Source of the DNA: Berberis thunbergii
Taxonomy: Eukaryota; Streptophyta; Magnoliopsida; Ranunculales; Berberidaceae
Direction: 5' to 3'
Length of the DNA stretch: 64,000 nt
Assembly: GCA_003290165.1 (NCBI GenBank)
Contig: QNQO01010761.1
Coordinates: 1 to 64,000 of the forward strand
Made by a program: the position numbers and the translations under genes. Below, in pieces: positions 53,838 to 64,000 of this stretch; the first letter of the stretch is position 1; every line of letters starts with the position of its first letter. The notes under the pieces are model-generated. The model made no database searches. It saw only the letters and a list, made by a program, of their open reading frames with translations, and was not told the DNA's origin.

Positions 53838-55088
53838 TGATGTAGTCATTTTTCGCTCCATGCCTTGACCTAGTCCCGCTGACTTGTTTGACCTGCACAA
53901 GTAGCACACGTGAGCCACGGATCACTGTGGGGTGGCCAATAGCACTCCGATGCTAAAGTCATACAAGGATCTAAGGAATGTACGTGTAATGTTGTAACAT
54001 GAAATTTGTAGCATACCATAGCTTACTAACCTCATGTCTTATTTATAGTGCAAGGATTCCTGGTTTAACCAGACCATCGTAGGCGTAGATTAGGGAGGAG
54101 ATCTTCGTGAAGATCTCTCTTTAATTAGGAGTCGTGTTGTAGGAAGGAAGTTATCTGTTAACTCAAAGCTCCTAGATATGCAGGAGATAGTTCTCAATCC
54201 GAGATCATTCTGTGGAAGGGAGTTTCCCTATGTGGAAGATACTCTAGTGTTTGTGTGATACTCTTGTGTGGGCAGACCTGAGGAGGAGGGTGAGGGGGAA
54301 GCCCAAGAACCCATGGATCCCAAGAGGGTTGGCAAGATACAAAGGGGAGATAATAGTCCCACATCGCCTCAGTGCGGGAAGGTGATGTACTATATATATA
54401 CGAGGTTGGATCAACAAAGTATTACGCGTTTTAAAGTAGTGCGGGCATTGGGCCTAAAGCGGACAATATAGTACTCTGTGGATCGAGTCGTGACAGAATG
54501 GTATCAGAGCTTGACCCATCCAAAAGTGTGCTAACGAGGACGTTGAGCTCCCAAGGGGGTTGGACTATGATACCCTTGTGTGGGTGGACCTGAAGGGGAG
54601 GGTGAAGGAGAAGCCCAAGAGCCCATGGATCCCAAGAGCGTTGGCAAGCTACAAATAGGAGATCATAGTCCCACATTGTCTGGATATGGGAGGGTGATGT
54701 ACTATATATGTACGAGGTTAGATCTACAAAGTACTACGCATTTTAAAGCCATACGGGCCTTGGGCCCAAAGCAAACAATATAATACTTTGTGGATCGGGT
54801 CATGAAAGTTTGCTTCCTAATTGGAAGCAAAGAGCAGTTGTCGTTGCTCGTCCGAAGAAGATCCTCGAGATACTTGCCTTAAAAGGGCTTACGGGTATTG
54901 CGGATAGTTGTGAAACGTGTGGGCCTAGCATGTTGTGAGAGTTCGGGTGTTCCTAGACGGTTAAAGTTGAGTAAGCTGAGAACCGCTCGGGCTGGATCCG
55001 TATTAGGCTGTTGCTTGAACCCGTAGTTCCTCAAGATCATCATGACACTTGTACGACTCAGGGGTGTGACCATTTTTATGTATCATCA
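53838..55088 (-). repeat. 5' LTR of the second Tat element, enlarged by a TRIM
   Basis: TGATGTAGTC...TGTATCATCA, 1251 bp. Removing the TRIM and one copy of its 5-bp duplication leaves about 692 bp, close to the 685 bp of the partner LTR. Confidence 0.9.
54254..54807 (+). mobile_element. TRIM (miniature LTR retrotransposon), TSD GTTTG
   Basis: Two 242-bp direct repeats (54254-54495, TGTGATACTC...GTGACA; 54566-54807, TATGATACCC...ATGAAA) flank a 70-bp centre. The centre has a PBS TGGTATCAGAGCTT (54499-54512, initiator tRNA-Met type) and a purine tract CCAAGGGGGTTGG (54551-54563) just before the second repeat. GTTTG lies on both sides (54249-54253, 54808-54812). No protein is encoded, so it needs another element's enzymes. 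The second LTR has lost its TG and CA ends by point mutation. Confidence 0.9.
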
Positions 55089-55689
55089 ATAACTAATGGA
55101 AATTAATTAAGAAACTAAAAATTTAATTGGCAAAGGCAATTGAGAAGTGAACCAAGGCATCGAATCATCGAATTCACCATTGGGATTTTATGGATTGTTT
55201 AACCTAACTTACAGTTTTTATAAAGCGAGAAGGACTAGGGATGAGCAATCCCTTACTTTCATCGATGATGAGATTGTTAATAACATTAATATTTTCTTAA
55301 ATTAATAATCAATTTTAGCAAAAGTCTAAACTCCTAGCATTGAGTGTCTTGCAATGTCACACACAATCAATGGTTTAACATAATCAATTAAAACATGCTT
55401 CGAATATTAACAAAGAGTTCTCTAACTACCGACTAGTCTAGATTTCAAGTTCGGGTGTCATCAATGAAAGTAATTTATCAATATTCAGATACTAATTAAA
55501 ATTAATGATGAAGCATAAAAAAAGGAAAAATAAATTCAACAAACTCTATAAATCCATTGTTTCATCTTCTCCTCGGTGCTGAGTTTTGAAAATCATGGTG
55601 GTGGTGGTCGCAACGGCAGCGTTGGTCAACTTCATCTCCTTCTTACATGGGTGCTCCGTGGTGGTGTGAAAAAATATGGTGATGCAAAT

Positions 55690-56825
55690 CATCATCATCA
55701 TCAAAGCCCATTCCCGATACTTTCGGGGTCGGCTATACGAATTTTGGTTCTCCAAGCAATGCGATTTTCCCACATAGTTTTGTCTAATCCAAGCTCAATT
55801 ATGTCTTCCTTCACCGCCTTCATCCAAGTTTTCAACGGTTGTCCTTTCCGTTTGCACCCTCCATTAACTTTTCACCTAGACATTTTCTAAGTATCTCCTC
55901 CACACGTGACCAAACCACTTTAAATGCCTTTCTCTAATTTTGCCCTTTATAGACGTAACACCTAAGTATCTCCTTTCATTCCTAGTTTTATCCCTACGAG
56001 TTTTACTACATATGCATTTCTGCTACCGCCATCCTATGTGTATGTTGTCCTGTAGTAGCTCAACATTCTGATTCGTATAGCATGGTTGGTCGATCAATAT
56101 TCTTATAGCATTTCTCTTTTAACCTTTCAAGCATCCTTCTATCGCATAATACTCCTGACATCATTTTCTATTTCGTCCAACCAACTTTAATCATGTGATC
56201 TACATGTTCTCCAATAGTCTCATTCTTTTGAATTATAGATCCTAGATTACGAAAAGTCTCACACTTTGGGACCTCCACGCCTTTTATCTCAATTGCGGTA
56301 CTTCTCCCTCATGATTCATAACCAAAGTTGCACACTAGATATTCTATCTTCGAACAACTAACTCTAAAACCCTTTCTTTCTAAACGCTCCACTACCTATT
56401 TAATTTTTGACCTAAACCTTCACTAGTCTTATCAATTAATACAATATCATCAGCAAATAACATGCACAAGATACATTTTCTTGCAGATGTCTCATCAACT
56501 CATCATGACAAAAATAAAGAGTTATGGACTTAAGGTTGACCCTTGATGTAGTCCTATTTACACTGGGAATTCACTAGACAATCCATTTACCAAGCAAACA
56601 TTTGTTACATCCCCTTCACACATAACATTGATACATTTTCTTCCTTCCATGTACCCACCAAATTAAGTTCTTGGGGACCCTATTGTAGGCTTTCTCCAGA
56701 TCAGTAAAAACCATATGCAAACTCTTACATTCCCTTCGATATTTTTCTATAATTTGCCTAAGCAAGAAGATGGCCTTCGTAGTAGATCTACCCGACATAA
56801 ATCCAATTTGATTCCCCAAAACAAT
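55690..56825 (-). mobile_element. RTE-type LINE, 5'-truncated 3' part
   Basis: Minus-strand text begins at 56825 with GNQIGFMSGRSTTKAIFLLR, then HMVFTDLEKAYNRVP, the reverse-transcriptase motifs of RTE-clade non-LTR elements (usual form GFMPGRST, DLEKAYDRVP). Later text (about 56450-56350) corresponds to the ADD-containing palm region and thereafter decays. The 3' end carries CCGACCCCGAAAGTATCGGG and a (GAT)n tail at about 55690-55700, as in plant RTE elements. The endonuclease half is missing. Stops are frequent. Confidence 0.8.
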
Positions 56826-57709
56826 GGTTAAGAAAATATTTTGAATCTTTTTCTTCCTTCCAAAACTTCTTATTCATTATTGTCGTGCTACGTGATCTAT
56901 GCGCATAAGAGATGTGATGATGAAGTTCTAGATGGAGATGGTGATTGTAGCTCAACGGTGCTACCGCTGGTGAGATGGCGAGGGTAATATACTCGTGGCT
57001 CTAGCCTTTGGTTGAGATGGTAAAGAGAGGTCAAGATTGGCGGCGAGGTGGGGTGGGTTTGCTCGTTGCAAAAGAGGGGAAAAAGAATAAAGTGGTGATG
57101 TGGAGAAGAAACATGAGACGAGGTGGTGAGAGGCATGTTCAAATGCAAAAGAGAGGGGGCAAACGGCGTGATGGCGAGGATGAAATGGGATTTGTGTTGG
57201 TAAGGTGCTTTCTCTGTGGATGATGGTGGTCATTCTCTCCCACTATCTGTGAAAGAGATAGGGAAAAGATAGTGTGATTGTGAAATGGTGAGAGGCGTGA
57301 ATGATGAGAGGTTGTTTGTGTGAGAATGACGAGATGATGATGAGGTGGCTCGCATGTATGTGTGTGGATGAGGAAGAAGAAGGGCGTCTGATGTTTGTGG
57401 TTTGTTTGGTTGTGGATGGCTGCCCCCAGAGAAAGAGATAGCTAGAAATTGTGATGGAAATGAAAGGAGATATAGATGGGGAGATCGGCTTATAGATTGA
57501 CTTTTGAGCTTGGGTTTCTTAATCAACCTCATCGTTTGCACATTTCGAGGATGTCCTTCGAAATTCACCGTGCTAATGCAATTTCTTCATTTAAGCTTCA
57601 ATACCTATAAAATCATGAAAATAATATAATTAAATTAACATAAAATACTTAAATTACTAACAAGTATAAATTATAAGATATTTTATGTAATAATTATGTG
57701 AATATGATG
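56826..57709. other. Rest of the LTR-like repeat; no gene
   Basis: G-rich on the plus strand (GATGATGAGGTGG, GAGAGG) with overlapping short frames on both strands and an AT-rich end from 57600. The frames carry no domain I recognise and look like compositional artefacts. Confidence 0.5.
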
Positions 57710-58070
57710 AACTCATTCAAGTGCTCTAACAGATTAATCTCAAGGTTTTATATTCATCCCAAAAAGTTGTTTTGTGAGGAAGAACTTATTCTGGATGTTC
57801 TTTGTCATGTACTTGTCTTCTAACTTTTTCCATTACTTTAGCGGAAGTTTCCTTCATAACGAAGTATTGCTACTCTTCACTAAACAAAGTCGTAATGACC
57901 CACATGCCTATCTATTTAGCTTGTTTTGTTTTTCTTCTCGCATGGTTTTCGGCTTATCTCCTAAAGCATCTTCCAAATTCTCCTTTGGCAACACATCAAA
58001 AGTTTGCATTGCTAAATTTCAAAATTATTCTTCCCATTTAACTTTTCAACATCAAATTTACCAACTGTAG
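57710..58070 (-). pseudogene. Copia gag N-terminal part, frameshifted
   Basis: From 58075 on the minus strand: MVTTTVGKFDVEKLNGKNNF, then, after frameshifts, VMEKLEDKYMTKNIQNKFFL and LLEHLNEF, the standard copia gag order. The sequence breaks at 57709 and continues at 46240. It is non-coding now. Confidence 0.8.
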
Positions 58071-58165
58071 TAGTAACCATATTTGATCCAAAACTGGATG
58101 GATCTAACATGTTTTTAGCAACCACCAATTTACGCACCTTCAAACGAACCCAAGGAAACACATTT

Positions 58166-58178
58166 GGCTCTGATACCA
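58166..58178 (-). other. Copia primer binding site (initiator tRNA-Met type)
   Basis: Minus-strand TGGTATCAGAGCC, three or so bases inside the 5' LTR, complementary to the initiator tRNA-Met 3' end as usual for copia. Confidence 0.85.
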
Positions 58179-58181
58179 ATT

Positions 58182-58834
58182 TGTTACACGTAGAAGCGAT
58201 ACAAATACAAGAAATGCAAAATTACAAAGCAAAAAACTAGTAACAGAGACAACAAATTTACGTGGTTCAAAAAATTTGCCTATGTTCATGGGGAAAGAAA
58301 ACAACTTCATTATTGAGATCGAAGAATCTAAATGGAGAGAGTCTCCAATACAAACATACACATGTCTAAATGGCACCACACATATATACAGGATGTGAAT
58401 ATCACAAAGTTTTTCTCTTCTCACATCTTACACACACAAAAGACATACAAAAGGGGCAAAAAGAAAACCGTAACACACAGACCAAAGGAGAAGAATAACT
58501 CGGAAGATAAATGATTTCAAATGGGAAAAACCCATTCTTCTTTTATAGCCATTCAGTGGTGGTGCACTCATCTTCAAAAGTCGGAGTTTTTAGCATTAAG
58601 TACATAGTGAAGGCTTCCTCCACCTTCTATGTTCTTCCACTACCTACTATTTTGACCAACATCTTCAACAAATTCGGCTAAAATTTTCTAGCTTCTCAAA
58701 GTGTCTAGCTATTTCTTGCAGCTTTTTCAATCTTCTACAAGTTGTTGATGACAAACCTACGCCGCCAATTTATTGCTGATAAGCCCTGCCAGCTGATCCA
58801 AATTGAGGTATTTTCTACGACTTGTTTTCCAACA
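58182..58834 (-). repeat. 5' LTR of the minus-strand copia element
   Basis: TGTTACACGTAGAAGCG...TTGTTTTCCAACA on the plus strand, 653 bp, matching 44331-45020. Confidence 0.85.
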
Positions 58835-59045
58835 ACATGTTATTCAATCTATTTTTCAACAGCTTGGTACTACCCGGAACCAAGTTGGAGAAAGAAAGAC
58901 ATAAACAATTCAAGAAACCAACTGCAGTCAATCATCCATATGATTTATACTAATTTTGTCCCATGTTAAAGACTCAATCACTATATATAAATATTAGTTA
59001 TCGGGGACTCCTAAGTCATTCCCTACTATGGTAAATTCAGTAATC
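58835..59045. other. Short spacer, nothing recognised
   Basis: AT-rich sequence between the copia 5' LTR and the phytocyanin pseudogene; possibly the latter's old promoter. Confidence 0.4.
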
Positions 59046-59541
59046 ATGAGAATACTTTTGAGCCCAGCTTTCGTATGTTTGCTCGTCAAGTTAGCTGCAA
59101 AAGCAAGTTACACGGTGGGATAAAATGGTGGCTAGAGTACAAGGACCAACTTGGAAACATGGGCGCAATCCCAAACATTCTTTGTCGGATATAATAATCA
59201 TCAAGATACATTTCTGAGTTCATAAGTATATTCTAATCACTTATATGTTCTACAAGTTGATATTTGGTACATTTTTTACAGTCTTCCAATATGGTCCTCA
59301 CAATATATTGTAGGTGACAAAAGCCGACTATGACTCATTGCAATCGGGGCATGAAGCTTGAGGTTGATACTACTACTACTTAAACACCACCACCAATAAC
59401 AACTCCAGTTAAACCTACTCCCAAGCCACCACCTCCGACAAATTCTATTTCCCCAGCTACACCACCATCACCAAAGCTCCCTTACTCTGAAGCTGCTTCA
59501 CCGAAGCATGCACTTTCTGAAACACCCAATGCTTCACCTGT
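59046..59541 (+). pseudogene. Phytocyanin (uclacyanin / early-nodulin-like) pseudogene
   Basis: ATG at 59046 opens MRILLSPAFVCLLVKLAAKA, a signal peptide, then SYTVG and an in-frame stop; WAQSQTFFVGYNN follows in a shifted frame. After an intron-like gap (AG at about 59280) the text resumes VFQYGPHNIL, stop, VTKADYDSL. It then jumps to HCNRGMKLEVDTTTT and a Pro/Thr/Ser-rich tail (PTPKPPPPTNSISPATPPSP). Phytocyanins are secreted blue-copper proteins, often GPI-anchored. About 30 codons between ADYDS and HCxxGM are lost, though the HC..M copper-ligand end is still visible. Two stops and the deletion make it a pseudogene. The copia LTR begins where its tail ends. Confidence 0.8.
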
Positions 59542-60250
59542 GAGACAATTACAAGGACTCAAACACAAGAGTCATTATGGGACTCAGAGTCCTTGTGTGA
59601 TGGAGTGTTTGGTTCACAATTCATGTGGGACTCAATGTCCTTTTCTTTCTCCAATTAAAGCAAGCATACAACAACTACTTGTATAAAAAGTAAATATAAG
59701 GTAGCTATGAAAAAACACAGCATAACAATCAGAGCGTACAGCTGAAACGCAGCAGCAATACGGCAGTAACATTGCCGCAAAATCGTAGCAGCAATGCAAC
59801 GTCAGATTGGCTGCAACTACATCGTTGAAACAGAGCAGCAGTGTGGCGTGAGTGCGACGTGAAATGGGCTGCGATAAAGGCATGATTCGGTGTGTGTACA
59901 GCGTGAAACAATAGCCAAATAGAAGGATTGGAATCAAGTGATTTCGGGTGTTCTTCGTTTGCAAATTTCGTCAAGATTTGGCGGTATTGTTGGCTTGAGA
60001 TTGGGAAGGATTGTTGTCTGACATCGTTGTAATCTTCAAGTAAGTGTTTCCATATTAATAAGAAAGTTATAGAGTCGTCGTCTGTGGAGTAGGCAAAGCC
60101 GAACCACGTAAATCTCGGTGTCATCTTTATTTTCTGCATATTGTTTGTTCTTTGCTATTACTTGCATAACAATTTTAGTCATTCACTATCACCAACTAGG
60201 TCTAGGACATGTGTTGGGATTATTTGCATTAGCTAGTATTTTCCCTTACA
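59539..60250 (+). repeat. 5' LTR of the plus-strand copia element (start approximate)
   Basis: The end is set by ...CCCTTACA two bases before the PBS. The start TGTGAGACAATTAC is the best TG-initial site but has no second LTR to confirm it. Confidence 0.55.
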
Positions 60251-60252
60251 AA

Positions 60253-60264
60253 TGGTATCAGAGC
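60253..60264 (+). other. Copia primer binding site (initiator tRNA-Met type)
   Basis: TGGTATCAGAGC lies directly after AA and the LTR end, ahead of the gag start at 60306. Confidence 0.9.
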
Positions 60265-60305
60265 GTCAGTTAGTTGGTGTATGTGTTTTGAAAGTGTCAA
60301 TTAAA

Positions 60306-62490
60306 ATGGCTGAAAGGTTTTCTTCATCACGTGATGATGGCTATGTGAAATTTCATGGGTTCGATATTATTCGATTCAATGGTAGAAACAATTTTAAAGC
60401 TTGACAGATGGATTGTAAAGATATTTTGGTTAGTTTGGATCAGATTGATGCACTAGATGAAAAAAAAGAAACCATTATCAGATAAGGTGATGGTTGAGGT
60501 TATCAAGAAGTGGAGTAAAATGGATCAGAAGGCATGTAGTACAATTCGTTTGTGTCTTTCTCGCAATGTGGCTTACAACTTCGCTAATGAGATGACGACT
60601 AAGGGTATTTGGGATAAGCTTCAGGCTATGTATCTTCAAAATGATCAGATGAGTGTGATGTACCTACAAAAAAAACTCTTCACTTTCAGATTGCAGCCAG
60701 GTAAACTCATGACTGATCACATAAATAAAGTTGAATGTTTATATTCAGATTGTGTTAGCTTGGGAGCTAAATTTCAAGATAGTCAGAAAGCATTATTTTT
60801 GTTAATTTCTTTGTTACTGGAACGTGAACCGTTTGTTGATCAGATTACAACATTGAAGAATGAGATTTTTTTGTATAAGGATATTGTTCAAGCTGTACTT
60901 CCAAAGGCTTCCAGAAAGAGTGTTTCGAATGAGGATATTCAAGCACGTAGCCTTTCAGTGACAAGGGAAAGAAATTACAAAATGAACAACTACAGAAGAA
61001 ACCCGTCTAAATCAAAAGGTAGAGATATGTCTAAGGTTGAATGTCACAAATGTAAGCGTAAAGGCCATTACATAAGGAATTGTCCAGACTTGAAGGATAA
61101 TCACAATAAGCAAGAGAATGAGAGTAAGGGCGTAGTGAATATTGTTGAGACACCAGATGTGGTAGAAGATATTCTAATCGGGGGTGAGTTAGCACATGCA
61201 TTGATAGCAAAATCTTATGACCATTTGTATGACGGTTGGATGTTGGATACAGGAGATTCGTATCATATGTATCCCGTAAGGGAATGGTTCAGCACTTATC
61301 GCAAGGTTAAAGGCAGTTCAGTTAAAATGGGTGACTCTCGGCCTTACAAGACAATGGGTGGTTGTACAGTCAAATTCCAGTTGGCAGATGGGTCATGTAG
61401 ACAGCTTACCGAGGCACGTCATGTTCCTGCTCTTTCAAATGGGTTGATTTCTCTTGGGGTGCTTGAAGCTCAGAGCTATAAGTATATTGGTGAGAATGGA
61501 TATTGCAGTGTTTATTTTGGTGACAGGTTCCTTATGACAGCGGTTAGGCATGCCAATTTGTATTTCCTTCAAGGAAGTATAGTTGAAGGTAGAGTTATGG
61601 TTTCTACAGTTGTTGATGAGAAAAGTTTGACGCGTACACAGTTATGGCATATGCCATTAGGGAATGTAGGTGAGAATGGACTAAAAACTTTAAGCAAGTG
61701 AGGCTTGCTTGGTGGTGATAAAATGGCAAAACTGGATTTCTGTGAACAATATTGCATCTATGGGAAGCAGTGCAGAGTCAGTTTTAGTGATGCTACTCAT
61801 AGCACTGCAGGTATTTTGTGTCTTTTATCGATGACTTCAGCTGGAGAGTATGGGTGTATACAATGAAACATAAAAATGAAGTCACTGATATCTTCAAGAA
61901 GCGAAAAGCCATGATTGAAAAACAAACAAGAAGGGTGATCAAAATAGTGAGATCTGACAATGGCGATGAGTATACCGAGGATCCCTTGAAGCAGTTTTGT
62001 TTGGAACATGGCATTAGAAGACACTTCACAGTGAAGTCGACACCACAGTAGAATGGGATAGTAGAGCGGATGAACCGTACCCTGTTGGAGAGAGCACGGT
62101 GCATGTTGTCCAATGCAGGTTTGGGCAGAATATGGTGGGCTGAAGCAGTAAACACGGCATGCTATCTCATTAACCGCTCTCCTTCATCAACTATTGAGTC
62201 TCAGATTCCTATGGAGGTATGGTTTGGTATTTCTTTAGATTAATCTAACATGAAAGTATTTGGTTGTCCAACATATTTTCATGTTAGGGAAGATAAAATT
62301 GGAGTAAGGGTCAGGAAAGCTATTTTCTCGGTTATCCAGATAATGTGAAAGGGTATAAATTATGGTGCCCTGACTTGTAGAAGTTTGTGATCAGTCGAGA
62401 TGTGAAGTTCCATGAGGAGGCTTTATTACAGGAAAAATGTGAGAAATGCAAAGATGGTTCCCCTATTTGGAGGGGTGATAGCTATGAAAA
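60306..62490 (+). pseudogene. Copia gag-protease-integrase, nearly readable, cut after integrase
   Basis: ATG at 60306 starts MAERFSSSRDDGYVKFHGFD; a TGA at 60402 (probably Trp TGG) and a one-base slip in the A8 run near 60460 break the start. From 60457 a 414-codon frame is open: gag core NVAYNFANEMTTKGIWDKLQ, CCHC knuckle CHKCKRKGHYIRNC, protease WMLDTGDSYHM (usual DTGAS, here DTGDS), and pre-integrase LWHMPLGNVGENGLKTLSK, then a stop. Integrase continues (FIDDFSWRVWVYTMKHKNEV, VRSDNGDEYTED, then NGIVERMNRTLLERARCMLS after a stop, WWAEAVNTACYLINRSPSS) to about 62490. There an unrelated LTR begins, so RT and RNase H are missing. Confidence 0.85.
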
Positions 62491-62496
62491 AATGAG

Positions 62497-64000
62497 TGTC
62501 ACGCCCCGACCCGCCACGGGAATCGTAGCATGCCGATGTGTGAACTAACCCGTAATACAGGCGGATTGTAACCGGCCACAACATCATAATATAACACATT
62601 CTTGATACGAGAATGAAACGGAAATAAAAACTACGATAAAAATTTGAACAAAATAAGAATATATATTTGATTCACCTCGCCAGAGTCATAGCGACAAAAC
62701 TAGTATACAAGCATCTAGTATAACAAGATAATGCACTTAATGATACAGAGGAAGCAAAACATACCCGTACAGGGTGGACATGACCAAACAGCACAAAACG
62801 CGCCTACAACGGAAAACTGGGTGTAATATCTGTGCTTTTTAAATAAATAAATAAATAAAAATTGTCGGGGGTACTCAATAAATGCGGTGGGGGCACATAG
62901 CCACCCACCCTTTAAAGACAGACCCTCCCCCCCCCCTTTTCTTTATTCTCTTTTTTTTTCCAGGGAGCGAGACTTCCCTTCGACCCTTCTTCTCCAGCAG
63001 ATTTTCGACAGATTTTTCGATTTTCTTCCTTCAAATCTCACCTCCTCCTCCTCATTTTTCTTCCTCTTTCTCCCTTCTCCTTCTTGTTTCGGTTTTCATT
63101 TAAGAAAATTGAAATTTCATATTTGTGTGGGCTCATTTGGTGTTGGTTGTGTTTGATCGGATTTCGTAGCTCAAATCGGTCGTTGAGGGGACTTGGTGGT
63201 GTCATTTGGAGCCCTTAGACCCCACATGCAAGAATGATTTCAGGGTTGGCCGGTTTTTTCAAAAAAATCAGAGTGCATGTTCGTTTTGAGGGTTCTTCGG
63301 CGTGAATCTGAACTTTGGGTGCGTGGGTGAGCCGCACATTTGTGACTCCGAGTATTCTTAGACCTATTTTCGGCATGTGGTGCGGTTTGGAGGTGATCCG
63401 ACCGGAGTAGGGAGGGTTTTGGCGAGTTTTCGCCAAACTTTGGGTTTTGGCAGGGTGTTTGCCGAATTTTTATTGCTTGCAAGTTTTTCTTTCAATCATG
63501 CGCCGCTCGTAATTTATTTATTTTTTCAGTTTTCAGCTAGTTTGCTCACCTTCGAGTCTGCCTTGCAGTTTTAAAAATTTATGTGGTCCCGCATTAGTGG
63601 TTTTACGAGTTAGGAGCTTTGACCGGTAGGAATTGGGTTCTGAAAACCCATTTCGCTCAGGTGAGTGGAACTATAATATTTATTTTGAGAAATAATTATT
63701 TGAAATCCTGAATTTAATTTTTACATTATACCGTCGATTGAGTATAATTGAATCCAAATCTGAAATTCGAGGTTTTTAGATATTTCAATGATTGTGTTGG
63801 TTATTTGTGAATGAATTACGTATTGGGTTTTCTGAAAGTATGATATACTTGAATGAAATCGATTAGTGAATGAATTTTGGTGTGATTAGGCTTTGGTGTA
63901 ATTACATTGGACTTTTATGCTTCGTTTTCGAGTTTGCATAGTATGCCATGTTTTATCGTGGATTTCCGAGTCTTGAGCATGTATGATAATCGATGCGAAT
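62497..64000 (+). mobile_element. LTR-type sequence starting TGTCACGCCCCGACC, continues past window
   Basis: The sharp start TGTCACGCCCCGACCCGCC inside copia integrase text, followed by a long non-coding, partly GC-rich stretch, is typical of plant LTR families opening TGTCACGCCCC. A TATA-like ATAAATAAATAAATAAA lies near 62843 and a C/T-rich leader-like part at 62920-63070. The frames at 62882-63156 and 63215-63482 show no domain. Family and orientation cannot be fixed from one end. Confidence 0.55.

Larger units (their letters stand above)
46433..55088 (-). mobile_element. Tat-type gypsy element lacking RT-RNase H-integrase, TSD ATAAC
   Basis: Two LTRs (46433-47117 and 53838-55088) flank the interior, and ATAAC occurs on both sides (46428-46432, 55089-55093). 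Read on the minus strand: LTR, PBS (53834-53817), gag (53762-52434), protease (about 52110-51950), then no RT, RNase H or integrase text. Next come tandem-repeat sequence (50500-49730), an accessory ORF on the opposite strand (47342-49450) and the 3' LTR. It is a deletion derivative of the same lineage as 4169-28330. A TRIM lies inside the 5' LTR. Confidence 0.88.
46241..57709. mobile_element. LTR-like repeat of unknown family inserted in the copia gag (nested)
   Basis: The inserted block begins TGATGCAAATTTTACTAACC and ends near AATATGATG; flanks share only AAC. After removing the Tat element and the LINE, what remains is 46241-46432, 55094-55689 and 56826-57709 (about 1.7 kb). The opening (CCGTAAGTGCACGA, CAATCCCACGAAGATTGA) and the AT-rich closing are of the type seen in plant LTRs, so I read it as a solo LTR or a short LARD-like piece. 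No ORF. Family not recognised. Confidence 0.5.
44331..58834 (-). mobile_element. Copia element, internally deleted, host of three later insertions
   Basis: Minus-strand order: 5' LTR (58834-58182), PBS (about 58178-58166, TGGTATCAGAGCC), gag start (58070-57710), a break, gag continuation to pre-integrase (46240-45100), purine-rich tract (GAGGTGGAGAAT at about 45033-45021) and 3' LTR (45020-44331). RT and RNase H are missing. The break at 57709/46241 falls within the conserved gag segment: minus-strand text ends LLEHLNEF on one side and resumes FNRLIANLLNLEK on the other. It holds an LTR-like repeat, which in turn holds a Tat element and an RTE LINE. Outer 5-bp flanks (GCTTG, ACATG) do not match. 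Confidence 0.85.

Noticed and set aside
57008..57568. Overlapping frames on both strands with Arg/Gly- or Ser/His-rich products
   Set aside because: Compositional artefact of a G-rich block inside an LTR-like repeat; no conserved motif on either strand.
60253..60264. tRNA-like TGGTATCAGAGC sequences at 54499, 58166-58178 (reverse) and 60253 as tRNA gene fragments
   Set aside because: They sit exactly next to LTR ends and are primer binding sites of LTR retrotransposons; no cloverleaf surrounds them.
63215..63482. Minus-strand frames in the last LTR-like sequence
   Set aside because: Short, overlapping, Pro/Ser/Arg-rich, no domain; the surrounding sequence is typical non-coding LTR.

Overview
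This is a gene-poor, transposon-dense piece of a plant nuclear genome, most likely a eudicot: introns are short and AT-rich, the protein fragments are all plant-type, and Ty3/gypsy, Ty1/copia, CACTA, hAT, Mutator-like, TRIM, RTE-LINE and SINE-like sequences are nested in each other. I cannot name the species. I see one convincingly intact host gene, a single-exon DUF1995-type chloroplast protein on the minus strand at 40615-41652. Other host-gene matter is pseudogenic (RLCK-like at 1360-1985, phytocyanin at 59046-59541) or carried inside transposons.

Region by region: (1) 1-4125: end of a CACTA element, a broken kinase-like fragment, then the 3' part of a Tat-type gypsy element with its LTR. 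(2) 4169-28330: a second Tat-type gypsy element on the minus strand (3' LTR, plus-strand accessory ORF, two tandem arrays, then degenerate integrase, RNase H, RT, protease and gag). It is interrupted by an Athila-type structure (7373-19856), by a complete CACTA element (20594-22756, TSD ACT) and by a small hAT element in gag. (3) The Athila-type structure is the most striking object. A 5' LTR is followed by two ~5.35-kb inverted arms (9003-14347 and 14368-19716) facing each other across a 20-bp spacer. It ends in a scrambled junction and is flanked by a 182-bp duplication of the host sequence. (4) 28330-31415: a decayed copia element. (5) 31615-40192: a complete 8.6-kb CACTA element (TSD AAT) carrying same-strand exon fragments of electron-transfer flavoprotein alpha, an LRR protein, a TBL-type acetyltransferase-like protein, an AGO1/AGO10-type Argonaute and one unrecognised protein. 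Nested in it is an hAT element with its own captured piece of a BRWD/PHIP-type WD40 gene. (6) 40193-44330: the DUF1995 gene, a fold-back Mutator-like element 0.35 kb upstream of it, and unassigned sequence. (7) 44331-58834: a minus-strand copia element split by an LTR-like repeat, itself split by a Tat-type element (46433-55088, TSD ATAAC) whose 5' LTR holds a TRIM, and by an RTE-type LINE. (8) 58835-64000: phytocyanin pseudogene, a plus-strand copia element with nearly full gag-protease-integrase, and the start of another LTR sequence running off the window.

There is no operon-like logic here. What links the parts is the order of insertion, which target-site duplications and broken reading frames allow to be read. 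The biologically most interesting candidates are the giant Athila palindrome (a possible long-hairpin RNA source) and the multi-gene capture CACTA with spliceable, collinear exon fragments including an Argonaute piece.
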